DNA from: Treponema sp.
Lineage (GTDB): Bacteria; Spirochaetota; Spirochaetia; Treponematales; Treponemataceae
DNA: 55,198 bases
Assembly: GCA_017962415.1 (NCBI GenBank)
Contig: JAGCVK010000037.1
Span: 1-55,198, forward strand
Direction: 5' to 3'
Shown here: positions 26,564 through 36,268 of the stretch, piece after piece
How positions within the stretch are numbered: position 1 is the stretch's first letter
How the letters are laid out: each line of letters starts with the position of its first letter
The notes under the pieces: model-generated
Databases searched by the model: none
What the model was told of the DNA's origin: nothing
The model's input: only the letters and a program-made list of their open reading frames with translations
Position numbers and translations under genes: made by a program

Positions 26564-29500
26564 TTATTTCATCTGCGCAGTTTCGATGTAGCCGGCAGAA
26601 CCTTGCGTTATTGCGTAGCCGAGAATCGCATTTTTTGAGCCGTTGCCATAAATCTTTCCTCTACTTACAGAAGATTTAAAACCTGAGCCGGTTTGTTCGG
26701 TTTTAGAAACTCCTTCTGTAGAATTAATAATACGGCCTTTTGTTTCTTCTTCTATGCTCTTCCAAACACCAATATTAATGTGGTCAATAGAAACTTTGCT
26801 TTCAGTTGGTATTACGCTTGATTCCCAAACTTCTGTAAATGAATCAGAAATTACTCCAGAAATCTTGTCTTGAGAAATTGTTTTTAATGATAAAGGAGAA
26901 TTCCAATAAGCAATTTTTGGTCGTGCACAGCTACCAGCATAATAACTAATAAATGGAATTGGATTATTATTTTCGTTCAATCCAACATCTATATTTAATT
27001 CGGTGCCAATAATTCCATAAGTATCTACTACACAAGATTTTGCACTTGACGGCTCATCAAAAGCTTCCAAGTATGCATACCATAAATCGCCATTCAAACT
27101 ATCATAAGCAGCAATATGAACTCCACCAGTTTCATCAGTTGCAACTTTACAGTATTCGCCAATACCATTTGCTGCACCAAAAATGGTAACTGGTTTACTC
27201 CAGCCAGTATCGTCCTGCTTAAAAGTATTTTCCGTAACACTTTTTGGAGTTTTATTAAATGAATACAACATTTGATTATTCGTTGAATCATACCAAACAG
27301 CTACAACTGCGTCATCAGAATCACCCTTTGCTTTCATTGCAGAAATACTCACATATTGCCCTGCATACACAGCCGTTCCATCTGTTGCTACAACTTCATA
27401 TCCTGGTGTTTGTCCTGCAAGTAAAGATTTATAGGCCAAAGTATAAGGTGCATTTGCAACAACCTTTCCTTGCAAAGCGTTATCTCTACCATAAGCATCT
27501 ACAAATAAATTTTGTATTTTTGAGCCCGGTTTAGAAGTACCTGTATAAGTTGACCACCTGAAACGAATTTCATTATTTATATTATCATAATAAGCAAGGT
27601 AAACATTTGTATTAGTTCCATTTACTGTTGTTGCAAGAGACGTAGACTGTATACGTTCCTTATCAATATTTCCATAAGCCTCTCCATTTTCATCAATAGC
27701 TTTCTGACCAATTAATTCCAAACGCATTTGGTTTGTTCCATTGTTGTGACCAGTATCTGTATTTCTTAAGGTTCCAGTACCCCAACGGCTTGTAAGAACC
27801 GCAAATGAATCTGCGCTATCTGCATTTATATCTCCACCAGCGGCCGTTCCGTAAGAATAACCTAATTCATCATAAGTAAAGCCGGCACTTGTCCAAACAT
27901 CTAATCCACATAGCCAATAATCATAAGCATAATTTTGACTTCCCATACTAAACAAAAGCGCTCCATTAACAAACGCAAATCCTACTTGCCCATTTATAGG
28001 ATTTATTGACATACACGGTTGTTTTGCAGCTCCATTTACAGGCTTTGCTGCCTTAGAATTTATTTCCCACACATCAAACACAACATCATCGGTGAGCAGG
28101 TTGTTGTTGTCGCCGTTTGGCTGGCGGTTGTAGTAATAGGTGGTGTAAAGGGTTTTGTCGCCGGTTGGAGTTGTTTCTAAGTTTACGGAGCCGGTGAAGG
28201 AGCCTTTACCATTGTTGTTGTTTTTGTTGTTTAGCGAATCTACGCCAGAAACTTGTATGCTTACGCTGCCAGATTTGGCGGTTGCTGGAATTGCAAAGCC
28301 TGCAATATCATAATCAACTTCTGCGGTGTCGGTTTGGGTTGCTGGCGTAAACTTTACAGTTCCGCCCGAAAGATTAAAGCCGCTCATTTTAATTTCAGCT
28401 TCTGTACTTGCTACAGCATAATGGCCAAGAGCCGTTCTTGCGTAAACACTTGGATTATTCTTTTTGAGTGCAGAAAGCGCAGTTGTTACTTCTGTGATGT
28501 ATGGCACAACATCAACCTGATAGGACTTAGAATTAAATTTAGCACTTGAATACGAAACTTCATTTCCGCTAAGAGTTGGTGACCCCTTATCGTACGCTTT
28601 AAACTCAAACGCAACATCGGTTTTTGCAAAGCCGGCTATTTTTTCTGTATCAAAATGAAAGCGGAACTTAACTGTATTTTCGCCATTTTCATTATAAGAA
28701 TCTTCCAAAATCTCAACAGCCCAATTTTTTGCACTTTCACCAATAAGCAACTGATTCAGATTTTCAGAAGTCCAGCCATTTTCGCCACGCTCTGCTAAAG
28801 TAAAGGTTGCCCCAGAATTATAGCCCGCAATTGCAAGTTCGATTTTATTCACAACAACATTATCTGTTGCAGTTCCTTCAAATGTGATTTTGCCGGAAAC
28901 TTTATCGTCTAAATCATAAACTCCGCTGCCGCTTTCGCTAAAATACAAATCTGGCAATTCATTTTTTAGCTCAATATGGCCATAAGCTTTATTATTTTGA
29001 TAAATTGAATTGCTTGCGTTGCTTTCCCAATACAATGGATTTAATTCAACCGTTGGAGCATTTTCATCTGCAATTACAATTGTTACCGGAAGAATAATTG
29101 TTGCGTTTGCACTACCCGAAGCAGAATCGCCCAAAGCAGCGCCGTCTGTTTTATCCCAAATAACAAATTGCATTTCTTGATTTCCCTCTGCAACCTGATT
29201 TTTAAGAAAATCTTTTAGCTCAATATCTATAGAAAGAGAATCACGAATTGAGCCGTCGCTCGAGTGTCCAACGCCCTGAAACTCTGTTACAACTGTTGAA
29301 GAAAGCTCTGCGCTTCCTGATTTTTTATAAATATAAGACCAGCCAAGTCCGCTGTTTCCGCCAACAATTTCGGGTTTTACTTTCATTGCGCCTTTAATTA
29401 CAAGGCGCTTGTCAGTTTCCAAATATGGATTATAAGAAACTATCCAGTTTCCGTTAGAGTCCTGGCCGTTATATTTTTTGTTGTTTTCTTTTATGTTTAC

Positions 29501-32500
29501 AACGTCTTTAAAAACTTCTGCGTAGCTTGTTTCCATTTCAGAATCGCTGATTGTTCCGCTTAAATCTGTATCAGTTCCAAAACTTACACCAGCAATTCTT
29601 GGCGCATTATTTGAGATTTTTTGAATAAAGGATTCTTCTGTGTAATTTCCGGCTGCGTCGTAAGCAACAAAGCACATATTTACAATGCCGTCCAGCATAT
29701 TTGATGAATCAAGGCTCGCGTTCCAATTATAAACACCGCCAAGGAATTGAACGCCTTCTACCATAAAGTCGCCGTCGCTGTTTGTAGTTTCATCAGTTCC
29801 GCTGGCAACTTTTGTTGTTCCCGATTCCTGCGAAGGATTATCTATAATCTGAGCAAGCGCAAAATAAACATTCTTTGCGCTGCTAAAATCAGTTAATGTT
29901 CCTTCCAATGTGACTGTAGTTCCGCTAATTGCTTTTATGCGGTAACTTACATTATCTACCATACAAAGCCCGCCAACGCGAACATTATTTGGCAGCGAAC
30001 CTGTTACCAAAAGCTGATTTCCATTTGATAAAGTTGCCTGTGCAGTTCTCCAGAAAAGTCCTTGTACCTGCACAATTCCTGAATCAAGCGAAACTGAATT
30101 TCCATTTTTTGTTCCAATTTTATAAAAGTTTGAATCGCCGTTTGCTCCGTCATCTACCATTGGGTCAAGCACATAAACGTTGGTTGTTGTTTGGGAAATA
30201 ACACGCGTTCTTGTAAAGAACATTGCAATTCGCTTAAAGCCACTTTGATTTTTTGTTCCCTCACTTGATTCTGTAAAAGTTCCAGAAACTGTAAACGCGC
30301 CATTTGACTGGCGGATTATAGTATAGTCGGCAACAGCATTTCCGTTTCCTGAACTAACCTCAAAAACCGGCGCTTTATTATCATAATAAGTTGTAAAAAG
30401 CAAAGAGTTAGAAGCCTGACTGTCAGAACCGTCTGTTGCAGAAATTTCATACTTAAGTTCGCCAAAATGGTTAGGCTCAGAATTTCCAACCGGGATTTTT
30501 AAATCATAATTTTTATAATTTGCTCCAATTGCCTCCCTTTCAGTTACTTTGCCGTTTCCGTAAGCTGTAATATTTCCGTTTTGAACAATATAATCTTTTC
30601 CAAAAATAAGCTGGCGGATTCCGCTATCATCTTCAACAGAGCCAACAAGATACCATTGACCTTTTAGATAAACTCCATTTTCGTATTTTCGGCTTGCAAT
30701 TTCGTTTCCATTTTCATCATATTGAACAAAGCGAAGTTCATTTGTTTGTCCAAAAATCGGAGCGTCTGGATCAACAGGACACCTTATAGTTTTTGATTCA
30801 GAGATTTTGCCTGTTGAACTAACAGCATACGCACGAATTCCCAATACGCAGTTTTGTTGATTTTCAGAACCGTTAAACTCTTTATTTGCATTAACCGCTA
30901 AATACCAGCTTAATTTTGAAGTACCTTGCGATTTTATTCCTTTGCCAATAATTCCAGGCGCATCTTCTATTGAATAACTTGTTCCGCCAATCATCGGCTC
31001 CAAAACGTTTGCCCAGTTTTCATTAAAAGTTCCGTTATAATGCGGGTCAATTTGAATATAAACATCGGTAACCGAAGCGCTTGTGTCTTGAATATCTGTT
31101 ATACCGCTAATTCGGATTGTTCCGCCAACGCTCGAATTATCAGAAGGATAGGTAATTTCAATTGCCGGGCGGTCGCCATTTGGAATTACATCAAAATAAA
31201 AGTCTTCGCCATTTGTTTTTTGATTTCCAAGTTCATCTGTTGCACGAATCCAAACATAAACCTTTGAAAGTTCATCAAACGCAGCCTGCTGCTCAGGAGT
31301 TTCTACCTCATACAAATCAAAAACAGCCTTTTTTAAAAGTTCTGCATGATAACTTGATTCATCTGGCAGTTCGGTTTTTCCGTCAAAAACAATCTGCCAG
31401 CTTAGCGCGTTTGTATATGAATCTTTTGAAACATTATCTTCATAAGTAATTACTTTCCAGGCAGAAGAATCAGAATCCGGCTTAGTTTGATTTTTTGTAA
31501 GCGCAAATTCAACCTTTTTTACTTCGTTTTTATCAGAAGTTGAACCGCGCAAACTTACTGCCGAAGAACCATAAACCTGCGTTCCAGAAGAATAATTTGA
31601 AAAGCCAATTTCCGGCGCTTTATTGTCGATTGTCATTTCATAATTTTTGGTAATTCCAGCAGCGCCCGTATTTGCCGCAGCGTTATCTTTTACATTTATA
31701 GAAAGATTTGCAAGCCCAGATTCAACGCCGCAACCATTTTCGCTAATATCAAAATATGCAATACATTCTTTTGATTGCCCGTCTGAAGCAATTTGCACCG
31801 GCTCAACTTGCGGACTTGTTCCCGCGAACTTAACATCAATTGCAGAAATTCCGTTTGTATCAGTTGCTTTATATTTAATGTAAAGATAATGTTTTGTTCC
31901 GCCAAACTGTTCTGCAATTATACTTGAAGCAATTTGCGTCCATTCAGAAATTGTATTTACATTTGAAACAATTTCGCTGCTCGCAAAATAATATGGATTT
32001 TCCAAAGTCGGATCATCAGTATCAACTTTAAAGTAAAGAATATCATCTGCGCGGGCTGGAATTCCCTCGCCAGCTTTGTAACCAAATCTATTTGAATTTG
32101 CATCAATAATTTTTGGGCCAAAAGTAGCTGCCGTTGAGCTTGCCATATTTGAAGTAAAAATCTTGTTGCCGTCTTTTACCTGAAAGTAAAGTTTTTTCTG
32201 TCCGTTATTTTGGAATGAATAAAACCAAATTCCGTTTTGGTAAACATTTAAATTATCCGGCGCCCATTCTGATTCCAAAGGAGCCGGCTCCTCTGCGCCT
32301 TTTACAATTATTTTTACATATTCAATAGAATCATCATCATCATTTACAACACCTGAAATTTCGCTGCGGTTAAGCCAAACCGGATTTGCAGAATCCATAA
32401 ACAAAGTTTCGTTACTTTCGCCTTTATAAGAAAGCGAAACGTTTGAAAGTCGGATAATCGGGCGGTCGGTATCCTGGTCTATTGTAAGTTTTAGCGGAGC

Positions 32501-35500
32501 AGAAAAGCCTGCGTTTCCGGCAAAATCTTTTGAGCAAACTGTCAGATAAACTTCTGTTCCGTCTGCAATTTCATTTGTTCCGTCTAGTTTTGAAGTATCA
32601 ATATTATTAAAATTCCAGTTATAAGCGTTTTCTGTTTGAGCAATTTTTTTAAAGCTTGAGCCTGGATTTTCTCCAATATCTGATTCAAGAATTTCCTGCG
32701 CTGATTTTTGGCCAAGCGTTTGATTTGTTGTATAATAAAGCGCAAGTTTGTTGCTTTCGCTTTCAGAAAGTTTTTTGGCTTCTTCTACGGTTCCGCTAAG
32801 GCTTATAATTCCGTTTACCTGAATGCCTTGCGTTGTTGTATCTGCATCTTTTGGAGAATTTACTTTTACTGTTGGCGCAACTTTATCTATTGCAATAGTT
32901 GCAATGTTTGGCGTAGTTGTGTTTCCGTTGCCGGCTTTATCTTTTGCAATTGCATAAATAGTAACGTTTCCGCTTAGAGAGTTTAGGCGTTCTTTAGGAA
33001 TTGTTGCTGTCCAGGTTAATTTGTTTTCGTCATTTATATCGTTTGCAGATTGGGTTGTTGCATAAATCAACGCTTCTTCATTTGCAATTCTGATTTTAAG
33101 ATTTTCTGAATCAACTCCAGCGCCAGTTACACCAATTTTGCCGCTTTTGTCGGTGATTGTTCCGTGTATTTCAATATCAGCTTTTCCGTTTGAATACAAA
33201 AGTTCGTCTGAATCAGGAGTAATTTCTGGAACGGCTGTATCAACATTTATAGAATAAGCAATTGTATCAACGCCAACATTTCCAACATTATCTTCTGCAA
33301 CAAGAACAACATAGTTTTTGCCTTCTTCAAAATTAGAAAGGCTGCTTTTGTAATTGGAAGTTATTGTTTTGTAATATTTGTCAGAAGAACCTGCAAGTGG
33401 CGTTCCGCCGTGAGAATCGTTGCCGCCTTGTACATTGTAAAAAACAAGTTTTTCTTCTGGGGCTGCAAGTGGCGCAAAATAGCCGGTTTTGGTTTTATCT
33501 GATTTATAATTTGCGGCAAAAGTTTGAATATCATTTGCGGTTGGCTCGCTTGCAAAAACTTTATAATAAATCATAGAAACGCCGCTAAGCGAGTCGCTAA
33601 AGTTTCCGCGCAGCTGAATTGTATTTGCATTTCCATAAGAATTGGCCGCGTATTTTTTACCAACATCAACATTTTTCTGCGGCGCCGCTGTCCAAAGGCT
33701 ATGATTTTCGTCAATATCATCATTATCAAAATCGCCAATTCGCACAACAAGGTCTTTGCCTTTTGAATCTATAAGATGTTCAGCAACCGGTGATTCATTA
33801 TCAAAAACAACACTAAGATTTTTTGAAGTTTGATTTCCCGCAGTATCCGTAACCGTAAGCGTAGCAGTTACTCCGCCATTTGCATCAGCCAAAAGGCCGG
33901 AAAAATCTACGTCGGTAAATTTATACGACCCTGAATTATATTTTTTTGTTTCTTTTCCAGGAATTTCAAGTATTGCAGATTCAAAGATGTTATCATCTGT
34001 TGCAATTCCACTTATTGTATATTTTTTCCCGTTTTCATTATTCAAGTAAAAAGTTGTAATATCATTTTCATCGATTTTTTCGTAAGCACCAGCAAACTGA
34101 ATATTTTTGATTTCCGGTTTAACGCTATCATATTTTAAATTTATAGATGCCGTTGTTGAAATTACATTGCCACTTTCATTTTTGACCGTATAATAAACTG
34201 AAACATTTGAAAGATTTGCATTTACGTTTGAAACCAAATCTGCATAACTAATATAATCAATTATAGTATGAGAAGTTAAATTTTCCGCAACTTTTTTCTC
34301 CTGTTCCTGAATTTCTCTATAAAGTGAAAATGGCGGTTCACCACCGTCTAAATTCAAAGTTACCATAACTTTTTGATTTTCATACTTTTCTCCAGTTACC
34401 CAAGCTAATTCATCTGTAGAAATATATTCCTGATTACAAGACGCAGAAAGATTATATTTTGTTCCACTTTCAACAAGTTTAAAAGCATAAATTCCGTCTG
34501 AAATAATATTAGCACCTTGAGTATCCTTTCCAACAACAACTACCTTATAATATTTTTCTGTATCCAAACCAGAATAATAATCTATTTTATCTATTGCTTT
34601 TAATGTTTTAAATTTATACGTTTTTCCGCTTTGAGTAACAACTCCATATTTTTTTGTTTCATCAACCGCTAAAGCGTCATTGGTTATATGGTTTTCTGCA
34701 CCTTCTCCTACTATGCAAATTGGCTCAGCGTTAGTTTCTTCACCGTTACTAAGACATTCCTGAAGATAAATTCCAACAGAATCTTTATCAATAGCATAAC
34801 CGTCCAATCCTGGCGTTATTTCAACTTCAAGTCTTCGGTTTCCTGCTGTAATATAATATTCAGGCATATTAAGATTTTTATCATCTTGTAAAATACTTGA
34901 AGAAGTTACAATAAATTTTGGGTTATTTGCCGGATTTATAGAAAACTTACTCTTTGTTACTTCATTTTGTGAAAGGATTTGCTTTACATCAATATCAACT
35001 TTTTGAGTTTCGTTTACAATATGATACAAGTCTGTTGTTGTATATTTATTATATAATTCATCTGATAAAATCGAATCCATATAATAAACATCTGTAGAAT
35101 TTCCTTCATCAGATATAATATTTCCATCAAGTGAATATTGTTTAGCATTATCGTATATAGTTATAGTGCAATAACGTTGTGCAGCTTTTTCATTTTCTGT
35201 TCCTGCATAAATTTTTGAATAATCATTTTCTGAATCATCTTTATCATAAATTGCAACATTTTTTTCTATCGAAAGAGGAATGTTTTCTAGTGATATTGAA
35301 GTTAGAGCATTTTCATCATTTATTAAATCATAAACATCTACAATTATTTTGCTTACATTGTTATCATCTGCAGCTTTTCCTTCAATACTAAAAGTTTGAC
35401 CATAAGCATCTATGCCAAATTCATCTTCCTTAAAAATAGTGCTTGGCCTTGAAAGAATCAAAATCGGCGGAGTATTATCAATTGTGAAAGTTGTGTTTTG

Positions 35501-35914
35501 GGTTGTTTTGCGGCCTATGGTGTCTTTTATTATGACTGTGGCTTGATAGGTGCCGTCTAAGATTTTTGTGTTTTTTTTGGTTGAATCAGATTCGTCAAAT
35601 TCAAAAGGCGTTACCAGGATTTTCCAGGTTCCCTGACCTCGATAGGTATCATCTTCAAAAAATTCGCCTGAAAGTTGGATTTCGTCACCGTTATTATCTG
35701 TACGCTTTAGTTTTGCCGAAACGCTTGCAATAGTTCCGTCATCTTTATAAGTGCCGCTAATGGCAAATGAATCGCGAATTACAGAATCTACAGCCGGGCT
35801 AATAATTTCAAGAGCTGGCGGATCGGTGTCTACAGAAGAACCTAAACCGATTTCGCAGGAAATAACAGAGAAAACAATAAATATTGATAAAAAAATAAAC
35901 TTCAGTTTCTTCAT
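26564..35914 (-). CDS. Giant multi-domain Ig-like lipoprotein (3117 residues)
   Basis: A secreted giant with a lipoprotein signal: MKKLKFIFLSIF then lipobox SVISC. Most of the length is tandem Ig-like/cadherin-like beta-sandwich modules of about 90-150 residues, marked by linkers such as DNTPPILILSRPS, DTAVPEITP, DKVAPTVKVNSP and DNKAPVFEV. The last 530 residues differ, with repeated strands like VYLAYYDNINNEIRFRW and VHIAAYDSLNGDLWYAY that suggest a beta-propeller. An outer-surface adhesin or carbohydrate-binding role is plausible but unproven. The start ATG at 35914 has GAGGTG just upstream; the GTG two codons earlier is less likely. It is a single-gene unit; its upstream region holds a 21-bp-phased dyad array. 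Confidence 0.85.
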   Translation of the reverse strand: MKKLKFIFLSIFIVFSVISCEIGLGSSVDTDPPALEIISPAVDSVIRDSFAISGTYKDDGTIASVSAKLKRTDNNGDEIQLSGEFFEDDTYRGQGTWKILVTPFEFDESDSTKKNTKILDGTYQATVIIKDTIGRKTTQNTTFTIDNTPPILILSRPSTIFKEDEFGIDAYGQTFSIEGKAADDNNVSKIIVDVYDLINDENALTSISLENIPLSIEKNVAIYDKDDSENDYSKIYAGTENEKAAQRYCTITIYDNAKQYSLDGNIISDEGNSTDVYYMDSILSDELYNKYTTTDLYHIVNETQKVDIDVKQILSQNEVTKSKFSINPANNPKFIVTSSSILQDDKNLNMPEYYITAGNRRLEVEITPGLDGYAIDKDSVGIYLQECLSNGEETNAEPICIVGEGAENHITNDALAVDETKKYGVVTQSGKTYKFKTLKAIDKIDYYSGLDTEKYYKVVVVGKDTQGANIISDGIYAFKLVESGTKYNLSASCNQEYISTDELAWVTGEKYENQKVMVTLNLDGGEPPFSLYREIQEQEKKVAENLTSHTIIDYISYADLVSNVNANLSNVSVYYTVKNESGNVISTTASINLKYDSVKPEIKNIQFAGAYEKIDENDITTFYLNNENGKKYTISGIATDDNIFESAILEIPGKETKKYNSGSYKFTDVDFSGLLADANGGVTATLTVTDTAGNQTSKNLSVVFDNESPVAEHLIDSKGKDLVVRIGDFDNDDIDENHSLWTAAPQKNVDVGKKYAANSYGNANTIQLRGNFSDSLSGVSMIYYKVFASEPTANDIQTFAANYKSDKTKTGYFAPLAAPEEKLVFYNVQGGNDSHGGTPLAGSSDKYYKTITSNYKSSLSNFEEGKNYVVLVAEDNVGNVGVDTIAYSINVDTAVPEITPDSDELLYSNGKADIEIHGTITDKSGKIGVTGAGVDSENLKIRIANEEALIYATTQSANDINDENKLTWTATIPKERLNSLSGNVTIYAIAKDKAGNGNTTTPNIATIAIDKVAPTVKVNSPKDADTTTQGIQVNGIISLSGTVEEAKKLSESESNKLALYYTTNQTLGQKSAQEILESDIGENPGSSFKKIAQTENAYNWNFNNIDTSKLDGTNEIADGTEVYLTVCSKDFAGNAGFSAPLKLTIDQDTDRPIIRLSNVSLSYKGESNETLFMDSANPVWLNRSEISGVVNDDDDSIEYVKIIVKGAEEPAPLESEWAPDNLNVYQNGIWFYSFQNNGQKKLYFQVKDGNKIFTSNMASSTAATFGPKIIDANSNRFGYKAGEGIPARADDILYFKVDTDDPTLENPYYFASSEIVSNVNTISEWTQIASSIIAEQFGGTKHYLYIKYKATDTNGISAIDVKFAGTSPQVEPVQIASDGQSKECIAYFDISENGCGVESGLANLSINVKDNAAANTGAAGITKNYEMTIDNKAPEIGFSNYSSGTQVYGSSAVSLRGSTSDKNEVKKVEFALTKNQTKPDSDSSAWKVITYEDNVSKDSYTNALSWQIVFDGKTELPDESSYHAELLKKAVFDLYEVETPEQQAAFDELSKVYVWIRATDELGNQKTNGEDFYFDVIPNGDRPAIEITYPSDNSSVGGTIRISGITDIQDTSASVTDVYIQIDPHYNGTFNENWANVLEPMIGGTSYSIEDAPGIIGKGIKSQGTSKLSWYLAVNANKEFNGSENQQNCVLGIRAYAVSSTGKISESKTIRCPVDPDAPIFGQTNELRFVQYDENGNEIASRKYENGVYLKGQWYLVGSVEDDSGIRQLIFGKDYIVQNGNITAYGNGKVTEREAIGANYKNYDLKIPVGNSEPNHFGELKYEISATDGSDSQASNSLLFTTYYDNKAPVFEVSSGNGNAVADYTIIRQSNGAFTVSGTFTESSEGTKNQSGFKRIAMFFTRTRVISQTTTNVYVLDPMVDDGANGDSNFYKIGTKNGNSVSLDSGIVQVQGLFWRTAQATLSNGNQLLVTGSLPNNVRVGGLCMVDNVSYRIKAISGTTVTLEGTLTDFSSAKNVYFALAQIIDNPSQESGTTKVASGTDETTNSDGDFMVEGVQFLGGVYNWNASLDSSNMLDGIVNMCFVAYDAAGNYTEESFIQKISNNAPRIAGVSFGTDTDLSGTISDSEMETSYAEVFKDVVNIKENNKKYNGQDSNGNWIVSYNPYLETDKRLVIKGAMKVKPEIVGGNSGLGWSYIYKKSGSAELSSTVVTEFQGVGHSSDGSIRDSLSIDIELKDFLKNQVAEGNQEMQFVIWDKTDGAALGDSASGSANATIILPVTIVIADENAPTVELNPLYWESNASNSIYQNNKAYGHIELKNELPDLYFSESGSGVYDLDDKVSGKITFEGTATDNVVVNKIELAIAGYNSGATFTLAERGENGWTSENLNQLLIGESAKNWAVEILEDSYNENGENTVKFRFHFDTEKIAGFAKTDVAFEFKAYDKGSPTLSGNEVSYSSAKFNSKSYQVDVVPYITEVTTALSALKKNNPSVYARTALGHYAVASTEAEIKMSGFNLSGGTVKFTPATQTDTAEVDYDIAGFAIPATAKSGSVSIQVSGVDSLNNKNNNNGKGSFTGSVNLETTPTGDKTLYTTYYYNRQPNGDNNNLLTDDVVFDVWEINSKAAKPVNGAAKQPCMSINPINGQVGFAFVNGALLFSMGSQNYAYDYWLCGLDVWTSAGFTYDELGYSYGTAAGGDINADSADSFAVLTSRWGTGTLRNTDTGHNNGTNQMRLELIGQKAIDENGEAYGNIDKERIQSTSLATTVNGTNTNVYLAYYDNINNEIRFRWSTYTGTSKPGSKIQNLFVDAYGRDNALQGKVVANAPYTLAYKSLLAGQTPGYEVVATDGTAVYAGQYVSISAMKAKGDSDDAVVAVWYDSTNNQMLYSFNKTPKSVTENTFKQDDTGWSKPVTIFGAANGIGEYCKVATDETGGVHIAAYDSLNGDLWYAYLEAFDEPSSAKSCVVDTYGIIGTELNIDVGLNENNNPIPFISYYAGSCARPKIAYWNSPLSLKTISQDKISGVISDSFTEVWESSVIPTESKVSIDHINIGVWKSIEEETKGRIINSTEGVSKTEQTGSGFKSSVSRGKIYGNGSKNAILGYAITQGSAGYIETAQMK

Positions 35915-35955
35915 AGTCACACCTCAAGCACCTGAACTGATAACTTTTTAAAGAA

Positions 35956-35984
35956 ACATTATTAATTAGATATTTTTTTCTCAA
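35956..35984 (-). promoter_or_regulatory. Weak candidate promoter for the giant lipoprotein gene
   Basis: On the minus strand TTGAGA (35984-35979) is followed after 17 bp by TAATGT (35961-35956), about 42 bases before the start codon. The -10 is poor. Confidence 0.3.
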
Positions 35985-36071
35985 TTTCCATTATCGGCAA
36001 ATTTAGGGGGAATCTTTACTGAGGAACGTAAGCCCCGCAATACAAATTTTTCGAATTAAGCCCAAATAAAA

Positions 36072-36145
36072 TTCTCACTGAGAAATTTTAAAAACTCACT
36101 GAGAATTTTTTAAAAGTCAGTGAGAATTTTCAAAAACTCAGTGAG
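36072..36145. repeat. Four CTCA-S-TGAG dyads spaced exactly 21 bp
   Basis: Dyads centred at 36078, 36099, 36120 and 36141 read TTCTCACTGAGAA, CTCACTGAG, GTCAGTGAG and CTCAGTGAG. The third has one half-site mismatch. The dyads are separated by A/T tracts. The array lies 158-231 bp upstream of the giant lipoprotein start. The rest of the 354-bp gene-free stretch holds only the neighbouring terminator and a weak promoter candidate. Confidence 0.85.
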
Positions 36146-36210
36146 TTTTTTAGTAGAGGAAAAATCATTAATTTTACTAAATTTCTATACTTTTTTACGA
36201 TTTTTTTCCT

Positions 36211-36250
36211 AAAAAAAAAAGCGCAGGTTGCAATTTGCAACCTGCGCTTT
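36211..36250 (-). terminator. Intrinsic terminator of the NSS symporter gene
   Basis: AGCGCAGGTTGCAA and TTGCAACCTGCGCT form a perfect stem. Read on the minus strand it is followed by a run of ten T, and it lies 20 bases after the symporter stop codon. The T-run on the other side is shorter (TTTT), so it may work in both directions. Confidence 0.9.
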
Positions 36251-36268
36251 TACATCAATTAGAATAAA

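Noticed and set aside
28253..28549. Several plus-strand open frames within 26564-35914.
   Set aside because: They are antisense to the giant lipoprotein gene, short, and have no ribosome sites or family resemblance.
36072..36145. Possible CRISPR array.
   Set aside because: The units are 21 bp with AT-rich separators that are not distinct spacers, and no cas genes are present.
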